From assembly GCA_019973155.2 (NCBI GenBank), contig BPQB01000007.1, positions 620,001-684,000 on the forward strand: 64,000 bases of DNA, given 5' to 3'. The translations under genes were made by a program, and so were the position numbers. Below are positions 10,187 to 23,374 of the stretch, piece by piece. The notes under the pieces were generated by a model. That model did not search any database, was not told the origin of the DNA, and worked only from the letters and a program-made list of their open reading frames with translations. This stretch comes from Phanerochaete sordida. Its lineage: Eukaryota > Basidiomycota > Agaricomycetes > Polyporales > Phanerochaetaceae. Each line of letters opens with the position of its first letter. Position 1 is the stretch's first letter.

Positions 10187-12347
10187 TCAAGTTTCGAGCG
10201 ACTCGACGAGCTCATCGTACCACGCAACGGCACGGGGATGTGCTTTCACCCTACAATCGAAGCATTCAAAGACAGCTTCGCACGGAAGAATCAGCGAACG
10301 CACCTCCAATATTCCCAATTTACTATCTCCAAGCAGTCGGGGTTTGCGACACGGGAGAGAGCGACATAGACTTGACAACATGGTGCGATTTTGTCATGAG
10401 CGGAACGTAAATTGGGCATCGGGGAGAGGGCGTACAATGACCATACTCCCACATGTTGCTCATGTCCACCCGCACACGCTCGAGTGTCTGACCCTGGGCT
10501 TTATGAACAGTCAGGGCGTACGTCAGAGTCAGCGGCACCTACACGGACAGCTCAGTCGCTATACTGATGGTACCAAAGACGTGACGACGCACCTGTAATC
10601 TGAAGAGGTCGTCACCAGCCCGTGGGGCACGGAACCTCAGTGGGACGCAGAGGATATCGACGGTCTGTGCAGCGCCGTAGTTGAAGCGCACAAGAGGCCA
10701 TTTGCGTTTATTCTCCAACACCTTTTGAAGGTCCTCGTCGTAGTGTTGGTAGCCGTATTGTATCGCGCCTGCTTGAATGAGATCTTTAAGCGCAGAGGGG
10801 ATGCCGATCCAGGCTTGCTCGGACTTGTGTACGTTGGCTGCGGTGTCAAAGCCGATGACCTCGCCGAGCGAGCCGTTTACGAGCATGTTTGGCACGAGAT
10901 TCTGTCAGCATGCGTGAGCATAGAGGACATCCAGTTGCGGAAGGGCTGCGCTACCCTGACGAGCATAACACAGGCTCCAACCTAGATGAAGGCGCAGCCT
11001 TGATTAGAGCTTAAGTTGGCACAAAGGGAAGATTTTTGAGGAATAACCTTCAGCTCGAGCGTCGTGGGCGTCATGAACCCGTCTTCCTGGTCGACACCGG
11101 GCTCGTCCGCTGCGATAAACTTGTGAGATGGGGTATCGAGCTTCGCGAGGCCAGCTTCGTTCATCGAATGGACCGCAACTTTTTTCGCGCAGCTGAAGAC
11201 ATGTTACGTTCAGCACATCACCCGTGGCATATAAACTCACAGATCAGTGGGGCCGGTGCCTGGCGGGTAGTCGATGGAACTCTCATGTCTCCTTACGAAA
11301 GCTCTGACTCGTTGAGTCACGATGCCGCGGCGTAGGTCGTGCAGAACATCGATAAAGCCTGTAATAAAGGGCATCAGAAAGGCAGGAACGGCGTGCCATT
11401 TGCCTGCTTGCCTCGATGCTCTTGCCTATAAACCTCGTGTAAGATAGCTGAGTTGTCCAAACACTGTTGCCAGGTCTCACTCTCGAAAGCAAATTTAATG
11501 TCGTCCCTTCGTGCAACAATCGGAGGCAGCTGCAGGAAGTCTCCCGAGACGACCAGCTGTGTGCCTCTGAGTATTAAGATCACATGCTTGGAGCTGGATG
11601 AGCACTCACTTGAATGCCCCCGAACGGTCTATCAATACGACGGATGAAGCGAGCCATGTACTCCTGAAGAGTACATCGATACTGTATAAACACTCAGTCC
11701 ACTAAATGGATTAGACTCACCAATTTATCGAAGAAATTGGCGTGCATCATGGAGACTGCAGCAATGTGAGCAAACCAACGCTATTCAACGTGCTAATGGA
11801 GCAGGCGACTGTGCTGACACTCACCCTCGTCGATAATGAGGATTTGACACTGAACCCAGCGTTCCATAGTGGAGTTGGGGTCAACGATATCTTCGACAGA
11901 CGTAGAGCTACCGACGTCGACGGGTAACTGGCCCAAGAGATTGTACCGCCGTCTGCTGATGGCCTTGACCAGCAAGTCTTCGATGTCGCGGTTCTCGTGC
12001 AGTCCGACGCCCGCCCAAGAGTGGATGGTGCAGCCGCCGATGTTCGCAGCGGCGAGCCCAGTCGGGGCCGTGACCACGAGCTCCGCGCCGGTCATCTTCT
12101 TCTCGGCGGTGAAGTGGTGCACGATCCTGCGGAGCAACAGGGACTTGCCCGTGCCCGCTGGGCCGGTGAAGAAGATGTTGTGGCCGTCCCTCGCCTTCTG
12201 CAGGACGGCTTCTTGTTCGTCTGTCAAGGGGACGTCGTCGAAAGTGGGGATGCGACTGGGCAATCGCGAGCTGCCGCCGGAATCGTCTTCGGTGTGTGCT
12301 GGGCCAGATGTCACCGAGTCGTTTTCGTCTGCGTCGCCAGCTGCCAT
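10187..12347 (-). CDS. PIF1-like DNA helicase B (no hybrid-binding domain)
   Basis: Second minus-strand PIF1-type helicase. The start is ATG at 12345-12347 (MAAGDADEN). The upstream GTGAGT at about 12404 looks like the donor of a 5' UTR intron ending in CACGACAG, so no ATG further upstream is needed. Motifs: LTDEQEAVLQKARDG; Walker A GPAGTGKS (about 62-69); TAPTGLAAANIGGC with HSWAGVGL; Walker [72 protein letters not shown]; and last exon VKAHPRAVAWYDEL. It is closest to helicase A in motif wording. There is no RNase H1-like N-terminal domain. The frame appears open through all exons. Confidence 0.85.
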
Positions 12348-13209
12348 TGCTGTCGTGTCTGTGTCACGAGACGATGGACAACAAGAGAAGGGCGTCGTAC
12401 TCACCGTGTTGTACGCGCTACGCCGCTGTGATTCCCGTTTCTCCCAATGCTCTCTTCTTCAGGGAGCTTCACCCGACTGCGGAAGGATTCTGGCTGACGA
12501 CAGTACGCGCGTGTAGGACACTTTGACGCGTCAAGGTGCGAGTATAGCGATGGTGGGGGGATGCAAGGTCTCGCGACGCGCTTTAGATGGTCTAGGGTCG
12601 CATAGGCCCGGACATCCGCAGGGCTCACCGAGGGTCGCTACGTGACGGGATCACAGGCTTTGTACCATTCCAATCCTAGACCCTGGCACCGCGTGCTCTT
12701 CCCACCTGACCCAGACGGTGATAGGGCGAGTACTGAAGTCCCTTGATGATCAGAACTCAGAATGGCCCGTTGTGTTGCTGCGAGCTGTTCAAGCCTTCCG
12801 CGGCTGAGCGAGGTGAACAATCTTCATGGATGCCACGTATATCATGCATGGCATAGAATGCTCAGCGAGTGAAAGTTGTTCGCAGTCGGAGAGTGCTGGT
12901 CAGAGGAAACAAGCCCACGTCGACAGGCGGCAATCAGCCCCCTCTCCCACGCCACGCATACGGTCATGTCTGTCGAATTGTTGCGTTGTTTTCCAACGAA
13001 TGCTGATGTAGAACGTTGCATAGGTATGAACGCGAGACTGTATTCCCAAGATACAACAGTTGTACACGAGTAAGCCACAGGACGGTACCGACGGCGGTGA
13101 TGGGTGAGCAACACCAGAAGATGCAAGGTGCCCCTTTAGTGAGCGGGAGGCGGGGGGCTGTCATATAATTAATTGTCAGCATCAGCCATGGGCAAAAGTA
13201 GCGGGACAC
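12348..13209. other. Intergenic region
   Basis: Holds the presumed 5' leader (with an intron ending near 12350) and promoter of helicase B, and the 3' flank of the lignin peroxidase gene. No other gene seen. Confidence 0.5.
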
Positions 13210-16132
<2,923 letters not shown>

Positions 16133-17172
16133 TCACGCCTGGCCACTGGCCTTCTTCGTGAAGTGTAGAAGCTTCTTGTACAGCTCCTCGTACCTGTATT
16201 AGTAAATGTTTATCAGATGCTGGACATATGCGCCTGTATACCGAGGAACACGTACTTTGCCTTGTTATCAGGGTCATCGAGGTTTGCGCGAGCGGCAGCC
16301 CAGCCGTGGAAGCTGTCAAAGTGCTTGAACGCGTTCTTGTCGGCGAAGGGCTTCTTCGACAAGACGTCCTTGATCTTCTCAAACTAGCGAAATATCAGCC
16401 TCCGCGCGTTGGGTTGAAAATCAAGGACTCTCACCTCGTCCACAGGCTCGTCGTTGCTGATGAAAAGACCGAGCGGGACCTCGAGCTTCTGGGCATCCTC
16501 GTGCGAGAGCATGCTGTATGCAGGAGTCAGCCAGAGACGTCGGAGATAGCGAATCGCACGCACGCGGGGTGGATTTCCGAGACCGCTCCGAACGGGCTCC
16601 CGGGTTGGGTCGCAGCCGAGACAGCGACCTTGCCGCCCCAGCAGTAGCCGTAGAGGACGACGAACTCGGCGCCGTCGCTCTTGAGGGCCTCGCCGACCTT
16701 GGTGACGCGCGGGACGTGGTTCGCGGGGTTCGCGAAGCCGCCGAACCACTCCTGGAACTTCTTCTTGTCCTCGTCCGTCGACGGCGGGAAGCGGTCGAGC
16801 GGCCACGGCGCGTTGCCCTCGAAGAAGTCAGGCATCAGGACCTGGGCGCCGAGCTCCTCCGCGAGGATATCTGCGCCCTGCTGCGTCTGCGGCTTGAAGC
16901 TGCGGGTGCGTCAGAAAGGAGCGTGGGGTTTGCAGCGGGGAAAGCGCACCCGAAGATGTCAAAGACGCAGACGAGGGCGAGCTTGCCAGGCTTCTCGGGA
17001 CCAGCGACGTAGACCTGACGAGAAGAGGTCAGCAACGACGCGCGACGCGCCGGGGATGGCAACGCACCTTGTCGAAGCCCGCATAGGACTTGTAGAAGCC
17101 CTTGGGGGTGTAGTCAGACCGGACGGGCGGGATGGTGCAGCAGGCCTTGTTGGGGTTGTGTACGGTGGACAT
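16133..17172 (-). CDS. Dienelactone hydrolase family protein
   Basis: Alpha/beta hydrolase of the dienelactone hydrolase family, probably cytosolic; relatives cleave dienelactones in aromatic-ring degradation or related esters. The start is ATG at 17170-17172 (MSTVHNPNKACC). Several introns. Readable landmarks: YVAGPEKPGKLALVCVFDIFG (strand with oxyanion region), nucleophile elbow GYCWGGK with catalytic Cys, acid residue region SNDEPVD, and catalytic His in FHGWAAARAN. The C-terminal helix is LYKKLLHFTKKAS and the stop is TGA (complement of 16133-16135). Length about 250 residues is normal for the family. Next to a lignin peroxidase gene, a role in aromatic breakdown is plausible but not shown. 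Confidence 0.88.
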
Positions 17173-17768
17173 GGCGGCGCGGTTGTAGGAGAGGTGGTGG
17201 AGGATTTGTCTGAGACGGGTGAGCATGGCTCGCGGGGTGCGCTGGCTTATATCATCGACGGCGGGGTGTATGTTCTCGAACGGCCAGCAGCTCGCGGGCG
17301 GCGCGTCGACGGCCGTGCACGTCATTGCACCCACGCGCAGACACGGTCCCCCGGCACCCACCGGCCCTAGCCGCCCGCATAAAAATTGCCATTTCCGGCG
17401 GTTTTCCTTCCTTGATTTCCACCCTCACTGCAGCGTCGGTCTTCGTGCTGAAGCAACTCTGGGCCATCCGTTCGCGATGCTGGGGTACCAAGCCAGCGAG
17501 GGGAGAGTAACCCTCCAGGGGCCCAATTAAGCCGGAGCGCTCCCTAGCCGTCTTTTCCCTGAACTGGGAGGCGGGGTGGGGAGTGCTTGACTATGCGGCT
17601 CGTACATCCTTCTCGTACCGTGTACTCGTCCTCTAATCGAATCCAATATTCTCCTTTCGTGACAACCAAGTGTGCATTCATTGTTGGGCCTAAGGTGCGT
17701 ACGTGCTACATGTGCTCGTCATCGATTCCTTCCACAGGCCACGTCAACGCGGCCTGCGTCGTCTACGT
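17173..17768. other. Intergenic region
   Basis: Contains the promoter of the dienelactone hydrolase gene and the 3' flank of the next minus-strand gene. Nothing else recognised. Confidence 0.5.
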
Positions 17769-18326
17769 TCAAGCACCCTCCACCGCAAACACGTTCCCTG
17801 CGAGCCCTGCCTGCGCATGGCGGTCCGGCTCAAACACGTCCGCCGGCGGCGCGCAGATGGCCTCCTTGGCGAGCCAGTTCTCCGCGAGCGCCTGCATGTA
17901 GCAGCGGTGGACGGCCGCGTCGCTGAACAGGCCCTGCGCCTCGCCGGCGCGGAGGATCGCGAGGTACCACTCGTTGCGCTTCCACGAGCGCATCCACGGC
18001 ACGTTGCGCGGGAGGGCCGGCGCGCGCGACGCGTGCACGAGCGCCTTGAGCGCGCGCCGCTGCTCGCGCCCGAGCGCGCCGAGCGCGATCGCGCTCTGCT
18101 CGTCCGCGAGCGCGCACAGCCCGACGCCGAGGTCCTCGCGCGCGAAGAGCGTGCCCATCGTGTCCCAGCCGAGGTGGATGCGCCCCTCGAGCCCGTTGCC
18201 CTCGCGCCACCGGAAGTACCACACCGTCTCGCGCGGGTCCACCAGGGACTTGCCGACGACGAGCGACATTTCTTCCTTCAGGTCGGGTGAGGCGGAGCGT
18301 GGGTGGGTGTTGAGGATGCCCGGCAT
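17769..18326 (-). CDS. Hypothetical protein, 185 aa, intronless
   Basis: Single-exon frame starting MPGILNTHPRSASPDLK, with a second possible start at the internal MSLVVGKSLV. I do not recognise the family. The protein has no signal peptide or membrane segment and is rich in Ala, Arg and Trp. The central part HLGWDTMGTLFARED, LGALGREQRRALKALV and PALP resembles, in the same order, parts of the protein encoded at 18657-19145, so the two may be old duplicates. High third-position GC supports real coding. A TATA-like box sits about 80 bp upstream of the start codon. Confidence 0.6.
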   Translation of the reverse strand: MPGILNTHPRSASPDLKEEMSLVVGKSLVDPRETVWYFRWREGNGLEGRIHLGWDTMGTLFAREDLGVGLCALADEQSAIALGALGREQRRALKALVHASRAPALPRNVPWMRSWKRNEWYLAILRAGEAQGLFSDAAVHRCYMQALAENWLAKEAICAPPADVFEPDRHAQAGLAGNVFAVEGA

Positions 18327-18656
18327 GCTTGAGAGTTTGAAGGATTCTTGGTGAGCTGTGAAACTGGGGAGGTGGGTGTGTAGGATGCCTCGACGTACGA
18401 GAGGACCTTTATACTGAGGACAACCACCACCCTTTGTTGGCCACTCGCTCATGGCCTTTGACGTGGCCGCTTTCGGTCTCCTGCGATAATCGAGACGGCA
18501 CCGCTACGCTGAAATGAAGCTTCCTTTCACTGGAGCACGCACAAGCCTGCGGTCTGATTGTAGCCGCGAAGCGTATCCAGCACAAAGAGAAAGTCACAAC
18601 GAATGCATTGTGGGTACGAAAGCGACATTCAAACAGCACACACGACGCAGTCCCAT
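18327..18656. other. Intergenic region between the two small unknown genes
   Basis: Apart from the TATA-like box at 18408-18413, nothing is recognised. Confidence 0.45.
18408..18413 (-). promoter_or_regulatory. TATA box of the 185-aa protein gene
   Basis: TATAAA on the minus strand about 82 bp before the start codon at 18326. Confidence 0.5.
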
Positions 18657-19145
18657 TCACAGCTTCTCCAGCTCAATCCGCTGCAGCGCGGCCTGCACCT
18701 CGAGCCCCTTGAAGACTTTCATCCCGACGGCCCTCTCCACCACCCCCATGCACCAGCGCTTGCTCAGCAGCGCCGGCGCGCCCTCGCCGAGGGCGGGCAC
18801 CGGCGTGTCCTGCAGCGCAGTCTCGAACGCGAGCCGCTCATTGAAGCCGAGCGCGCCGAGGTCGAGCACGACGCGTGCGTCCGCCGCGGCCTTCGTGCGC
18901 GTGCTCACTGCGAACAGTGTCCCGCGCCCCGCGGCGTCCCAGTGCGCGCGCACGACGCGCGCGTCCGCGCCGGTCGTCCAGGTGAAGTGCAGCAGCGCGT
19001 CGGCGCTCGCGCAGAGCCACACGCGCGCGGCGCCGCGGTCGCTGTCGTAGCTCGCGAAAAGGCGGGGGCGCACGGCGGGCACGTTGGTGTCGTGGTCGCC
19101 GAGGACGAGGCCAGAGGTGTGTGCTGAAGTGATAGGGGCGGGCAT
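18657..19145 (-). CDS. Hypothetical protein, 162 aa, intronless
   Basis: Single-exon frame starting at ATG 19143-19145 (MPAPITSAHTSGLVLGDHD). No signal peptide or membrane segment is evident. The codon use is very GC-rich at third positions. No family recognised. Its core, with a Trp-Asp followed by GRGTLFA, then LGALGFNERLAFETAL and PALG, parallels the upstream neighbour at 17769-18326, which suggests a diverged tandem pair. A CATAAAAG element about 95 bp upstream may be its TATA box. Confidence 0.58.
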   Translation of the reverse strand: MPAPITSAHTSGLVLGDHDTNVPAVRPRLFASYDSDRGAARVWLCASADALLHFTWTTGADARVVRAHWDAAGRGTLFAVSTRTKAAADARVVLDLGALGFNERLAFETALQDTPVPALGEGAPALLSKRWCMGVVERAVGMKVFKGLEVQAALQRIELEKL

Positions 19146-19502
19146 TTTTGATTGTGAGGTGGGAGTAATTGCTTCGGTAATTTTGGTGGGCTGTCGTGGT
19201 GAGAGTAAGATGCTCGAGGATGCCGACGCTTGCGCTCTTTTATGCGGTGCCCAAGCAGGTGGCCCCGCCAGGGCCACTAGCTTGCGGGCATCGGCTGTGA
19301 CATGGTGGCCAACTTGCAGCGAAAGCGCACCTGCACAGACCTGCATCTGCATAGATCGCACCAAATGGATCACATGAAGCAAAGGTTACATTGACGTTTC
19401 GCTCAAAGAGTTCCGGACCTAGTGTACATTCCGACGAGAGTCGCAAGCGGGAGGGTGAACAATGCCCGACATATGACGTGGCGGTGTGCGCGCGCAAAGC
19501 GA
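19146..19502. other. Intergenic region
   Basis: Promoter side of the 162-aa gene and 3' flank of metallothionein 1; nothing else seen. Confidence 0.45.
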
Positions 19503-19737
19503 TTACTTGGAGCCGCACTTGCAGTTGCCAGCCTCGCACTTGCAGCTGTGGCGGTGCGTAGCATACTGTGAGCGATACGAAACACAGGATCGACAGCGAC
19601 GAGGCTCACGAGTCACCGCAGTTGCAGCTGGTGTTGCCGCAGTGGGCGTTGACAGGGGTGCCGACGATCTACGGCGATTGCACCCAGTGAGCCTCGAACA
19701 CAATCACGACCCAGGCCGCACGACATACAGAGTACAT
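19503..19737 (-). CDS. Metallothionein 1 (36 aa, three exons)
   Basis: Small Cys-rich metal-binding protein that buffers Cu/Zn/Cd in the cytosol. Rebuilt from three exons on the minus strand: 19729-19737 (only ATG TAC TCT), 19610-19668 and 19503-19545, all with GT-AG borders. They join in frame to 36 residues ending in CKCGSK and TAA. The seven Cys fall in pattern C-x4-C-x-C-x3-C-x-C-x4-C-x-C, with no aromatic residue after Tyr2. The segment TPVNAHCGNTSCNCGDS is typical of basidiomycete metallothioneins. Too short and too split to be caught as a single open frame. A TATATAA box lies about 90 bp upstream. A second copy follows directly upstream at 20270-20507. Confidence 0.85.
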
Positions 19738-19824
19738 GGCTGATAATCGCACGCAGATCGTGTGGGAGATAGGTCGTGGTAACGGGTGAGGTGCTCGTTG
19801 GGTGTGATGCGCTCATCGCCGGCC

Positions 19825-19831
19825 TTATATA
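19825..19831 (-). promoter_or_regulatory. TATA box of metallothionein 1
   Basis: TATATAA on the minus strand, about 88 bp before the start codon. Confidence 0.6.
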
Positions 19832-20269
19832 GGCAGGGGTGCCTGTGCGCCTCACGCTGTGTCGTCACCGCGGCCGCGCCCGCCCACCTGATTCTGAAAC
19901 GGCCGCGCCCTCCTGACCGGCAGCCCCTGGAGGCCCCAGCCGTCGCCCAGCGTTCTCCACAGAACAGGCGTATCGGGGCCGCGCGCGATCTAGAGCGACG
20001 ACGGCCGCGACGGATTAGGCAGGCGTTGTGGAACGCGCGGGAGGCCGAGTCCGAGCTGCGAAGCTTGGACTCGGAACTGCGCTGCGCGCCGCTCTGGGGC
20101 CCCCGCTTCTCAGCCCCGTGCGTGCATGGAGTCCCTATTGATTTCTTTCTTCCTTATGCGTACTGATACAAACGATAGCCACAGTCCGACGCGAGGCGTC
20201 CGAGAGACGGGCCCTGCGGCGCGCCTCCCCGAGGGTCATCAACGCCCGGACGCGCGGTGCAGTGCGCGC
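19832..20269. other. Promoter region between the metallothionein genes
   Basis: GC-rich stretch between the two copies. No further gene is supported; metal-response elements could be here but I cannot name one. Confidence 0.4.
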
Positions 20270-20507
20270 TCAGCACTTGCACTCGTTGGGCTTGCAGGCG
20301 CAGCTGTGGGCGCGCGTCAGTCGCCGCAGATGCGTGACATGTAGGACGGCGCGACGTACGCGGTGCCGCACTGGCAGCCCGTGTTGGTCTGGCAGTTAGA
20401 CGAGCCGCAGCTCGAGAAGTTGACGGGGACGGAGACGACCTGCTCGAACGGTGGTGAGTGCCGTGTCTCCAGCGCGTGCAGCGGCCGCGGATGCTCACGG
20501 TGGACAT
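20270..20507 (-). CDS. Metallothionein 2 (40 aa, three exons)
   Basis: Tandem paralogue of metallothionein 1. Exons 20499-20507 (ATG TCC ACC), 20360-20439 and 20270-20303 with GT-AG borders join in frame to 40 residues ending CACKPNECKC and TGA. Seven Cys residues, including GCQCGTACACK and ECKC. The segment VVSVPVNFSSCGSSNC matches the PVN-x-x-CG start of copy 1. The exon plan is the same as copy 1: a nine-base first coding exon, a middle exon carrying the N-terminal Cys, and a last exon with the final Cys clusters. It differs by an insertion (QTNTG) between the first two Cys groups, so the copies have diverged in loop length. A CATAAA element lies about 75 bp upstream. Confidence 0.82.
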
Positions 20508-21213
20508 GGCTGCTAGGGTGCTGTGTGTGGTGTAGAGTGCGTTCTGTTCTGGCTGGCTCCCCGCCGCGCCGGGGCCCTCTTTATGCAACGCGGCGTGCGC
20601 CTACCGCGCCATGCTCCCACGGCGTGCATGTAGGGCTGCGCCCCATAAACAGCCTAGGTGTTGCGAGACATTTCTGCTGGCGCACTAGATAGGCCCGTAT
20701 CGACCCGCGGGACCACGTTCCTCGCCCCAGAAGGCCGACCCTGCAGCATGCCATCGGGCGGCGGGCCAGTATCAGCACATGCTGCCAGGCCTGGCGCCGC
20801 CCTAACAGAACTCTGCTGTTTTGGGTGGCGTGCAGAGAGGTGCTGCGCGGAGCCCGCGCCCCCCACGCATTGTCTATCAGGCGCGGATCTAGGTACCCTG
20901 CGCTGCAAGATACACAGTTCTTCTGCCCTGTCCCGTGAACGGCTTCTCACTGGTTCCTGCTGTCAGCCTTGTTCCTAGGCTCTTCCACGAGCTCTTTTCG
21001 GCCCGCTATTTTCTCAGGTATGTTGTCCAGCTGATGAATATCGCATTAAGCTTTTGTTGCAGAAACCACACCGTGCGAGCGTCGAGGCACTCGTCTCAGA
21101 CCAAGTCATGACAGCAGGAGCTAGTGGCACAGCCAGCAGCCACAAGTAACGTCATCTTATCAGATAAATATATACAAGATACCGCCCGCTCTTCCCGCTG
21201 AAATGCCTCGCTC
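20508..21213. other. Intergenic region
   Basis: Promoter of metallothionein 2 and 3' flank of the membrane protein gene. Overlapping short frames without family resemblance; no gene called. Confidence 0.45.
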
Positions 21214-22343
21214 TTACGCCGCATAGGGATAAGGAGCATGCGGCGCATATGCGCTGCCGTCGGTGAAAGCGTACTGGTTCGCCGGCTTCGCGAATACACT
21301 TGACGAGGACGGTCCATGCGTCGCGTTCGGCGCGTACGCGCTGGGGTAGAGCCGCGTTGTGTCCTCGGCAGGCGAGCCGCTGCGGCCGATGGCGTAGTCG
21401 TTCTGGAGCGGCGTCGCGAGCCCGACGGCGACGTACAGCGCGATGACGATGAGCTCCATGACGGGCGACATGATGAGCCAGATCCCGAAGTCGCCGTGCT
21501 GGCTGTTGAACTTGGCGAGGCTCGGCGAGCCGCTGTCGACGCCGGGGATGCCGAGCGGCGCGAACGCAGAGAGCACGGAGTAAAGGACGCGCACGCCCAG
21601 GAACGGCAGCGAGAACGTGATCGCCTTTAGCAGCTGGTGGTGCCAGTCGTCAACGGCATCCTTCCAAAAGCACACTAGCAGCGACTCACTGTGCGTCTGT
21701 GCTTCATGATCATGTGGATGTGCCCCCACATGTAGAAAGTCACCAACACGTTGAGGCCGAACTGGACTGCGAAGAGAATGACACCGATGTGCCTGAAGGT
21801 GTTGCCGCTGTTGATTTCTGAGGTGTTGCCGTTGGTGGTGTTCTGGCCAATCTTTTCTCCGCCAATGACGGTGAGGACAAGGGCGACAGTGGCAAGGAGA
21901 CCCAGAAGCCGCATTCCCTTGTGGAGAGGATGTCCGTCATCGAATGCACTTTGTTTTCTAAAGCACAGTCAGTGGAATGTCGAATGCAAATCGGTGTGCC
22001 ACATACACTATGCTGAGGAAGCCAACGGTCGCTTCCAGCAGTGGAGAAAGACCCGCGGTCTCGAAGATCATCACCATAATCTGCAGGTTCGTACTTGGAT
22101 TTGCTTGATTTTCGGCGATGATGTGTGTTATGCCACCTGCGACTCGAACTGGTTTGCACTTTAAGTAAGCGGTGGGAAGCATAGGAATGAAGAGCACATA
22201 CTGATAGACAATATCAGGAGGTATATCCATCCCTCGCGCTTGAAGCCATACTTGAAGAGCAGGGCAACGCTCAGAAACGCCAAGGGAACATAGACGACGA
22301 TCTCGATGGCAGCGACGATACCACGGGAGTCGAGATGTACCAT
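21214..22343 (-). CDS. Multi-pass membrane protein, DUF7702-like
   Basis: Fungal integral membrane protein of unknown function. The start is ATG at 22341-22343: MVHLDSRGIVAAIEIVVYVP opens the first helix, then LAFLSVALLFKYGF and a Gly-Trp-Ile start of helix two, the same opening as DUF7702 proteins. Further helices are readable at IMVMIFETAGLSPLLEATVG, MRLLGLLATVALVLTVIGG, IGVILFAVQFGLNVLVTFYM, ITFSLPFLGVRVLYSVL and IWLIMSPVMELIVIALYVA, giving about seven. The C-terminal tail is cytosol-like, rich in Ala, Tyr and Pro (ending APYPYAA). Four or five introns interrupt it. A TATATAAG-like element at about 22468-22476 may be the promoter. DUF assignment is from resemblance only. Confidence 0.75.
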
Positions 22344-23374
22344 AGCAGTGTAAAAGGGGGGATAGTGAGCTGAGGGACGTGAATGTGAGGATCGTTGGCG
22401 GGGTGGATTTTGCAAAATCTGTCGTTGGAGGAGCGGGATGAGAGGCCAGCAGCTTTGTGCGAGCTCGGTATATAAGCACTCACCCGTGCTACCGGTAGCG
22501 TGCGTCCGAGGACGAACAATGCCACCTTCTGCACCGCATCCAGGATCTGCCCAGCTACGGGCCTCGCAGAAGCATCACTGCAACGGCCTCGGACATGGAG
22601 ATCTCGCGACGCGACGCTCGCACGCGCCTATCGTGCGACGCTCTGCCCAGGGCTCCTCCATTTCCCCTATCAGCGCAGTCGTCAATGAGTGGGGCCCGGT
22701 ACCGGATGCCACAGCCCCGCGTTTATGATCTCACCGCAAACAACCGCCGCTCAGCGTCGTCCTGGACTCGCTGGCGGACATGCTCACACGCCTCGCCGTA
22801 GGCCTACGGTGCGACCACTGGGTTATTTATCAAGAGGCTGCGTTCGCGTAGGTCAATATGTGATGCATTTGCAGCGAGATCACTGGTTGTACGAACTAGA
22901 GGTTTGCGCCAGGGAGCGCAAAGTGCACCCTGATAGAGAGATCGCGTCGCATCCGACGCGCGGGAGGCGGTGCAGACCAGCGACAAGCGCACCCGCTGGA
23001 GAATGTACCGCAGAAGGATTCGGCGGCCGCGGGGTAGTGTATGCTTGTTTGCACCGTCGCCTTCCGCCTGCTACATGCTACGGACGGTCGACAGGCCCAG
23101 GGCACGAAGCATCGCGCAGCGACATGGCGGTGTGAGCGGCGCGCGCTTCCTTGTGCCCGGCCGCCGCGAGCTACTGCGCAGGCGCTTACACAGGCAGATC
23201 ACGGCCAGATTAGGAAGTTTGGCGATAGCACAGTTTTCGCACTGCCCAAGTTGGTCAACGTCGTAGAACGGTCCTTCAGCTCACCGACCAGCGCGCCACG
23301 GTACGTTCGGAGGGAGCTGCCAGACGACGAAAAATTGATCTTGTGCTACGCAGCAGTAAAAAACTTTGGTTGCC
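22344..23374. other. Divergent promoter region
   Basis: About 1 kb between the DUF7702-like gene (-) and LAS1 (+). No supported exon, RNA or repeat. Confidence 0.5.

Noticed and set aside
12345..12404. Helicase B starting further upstream at about 12404
   Set aside because: The codon there is GTG within GTGAGT, an intron donor; the nearest true ATG gives MAAGDADEN.
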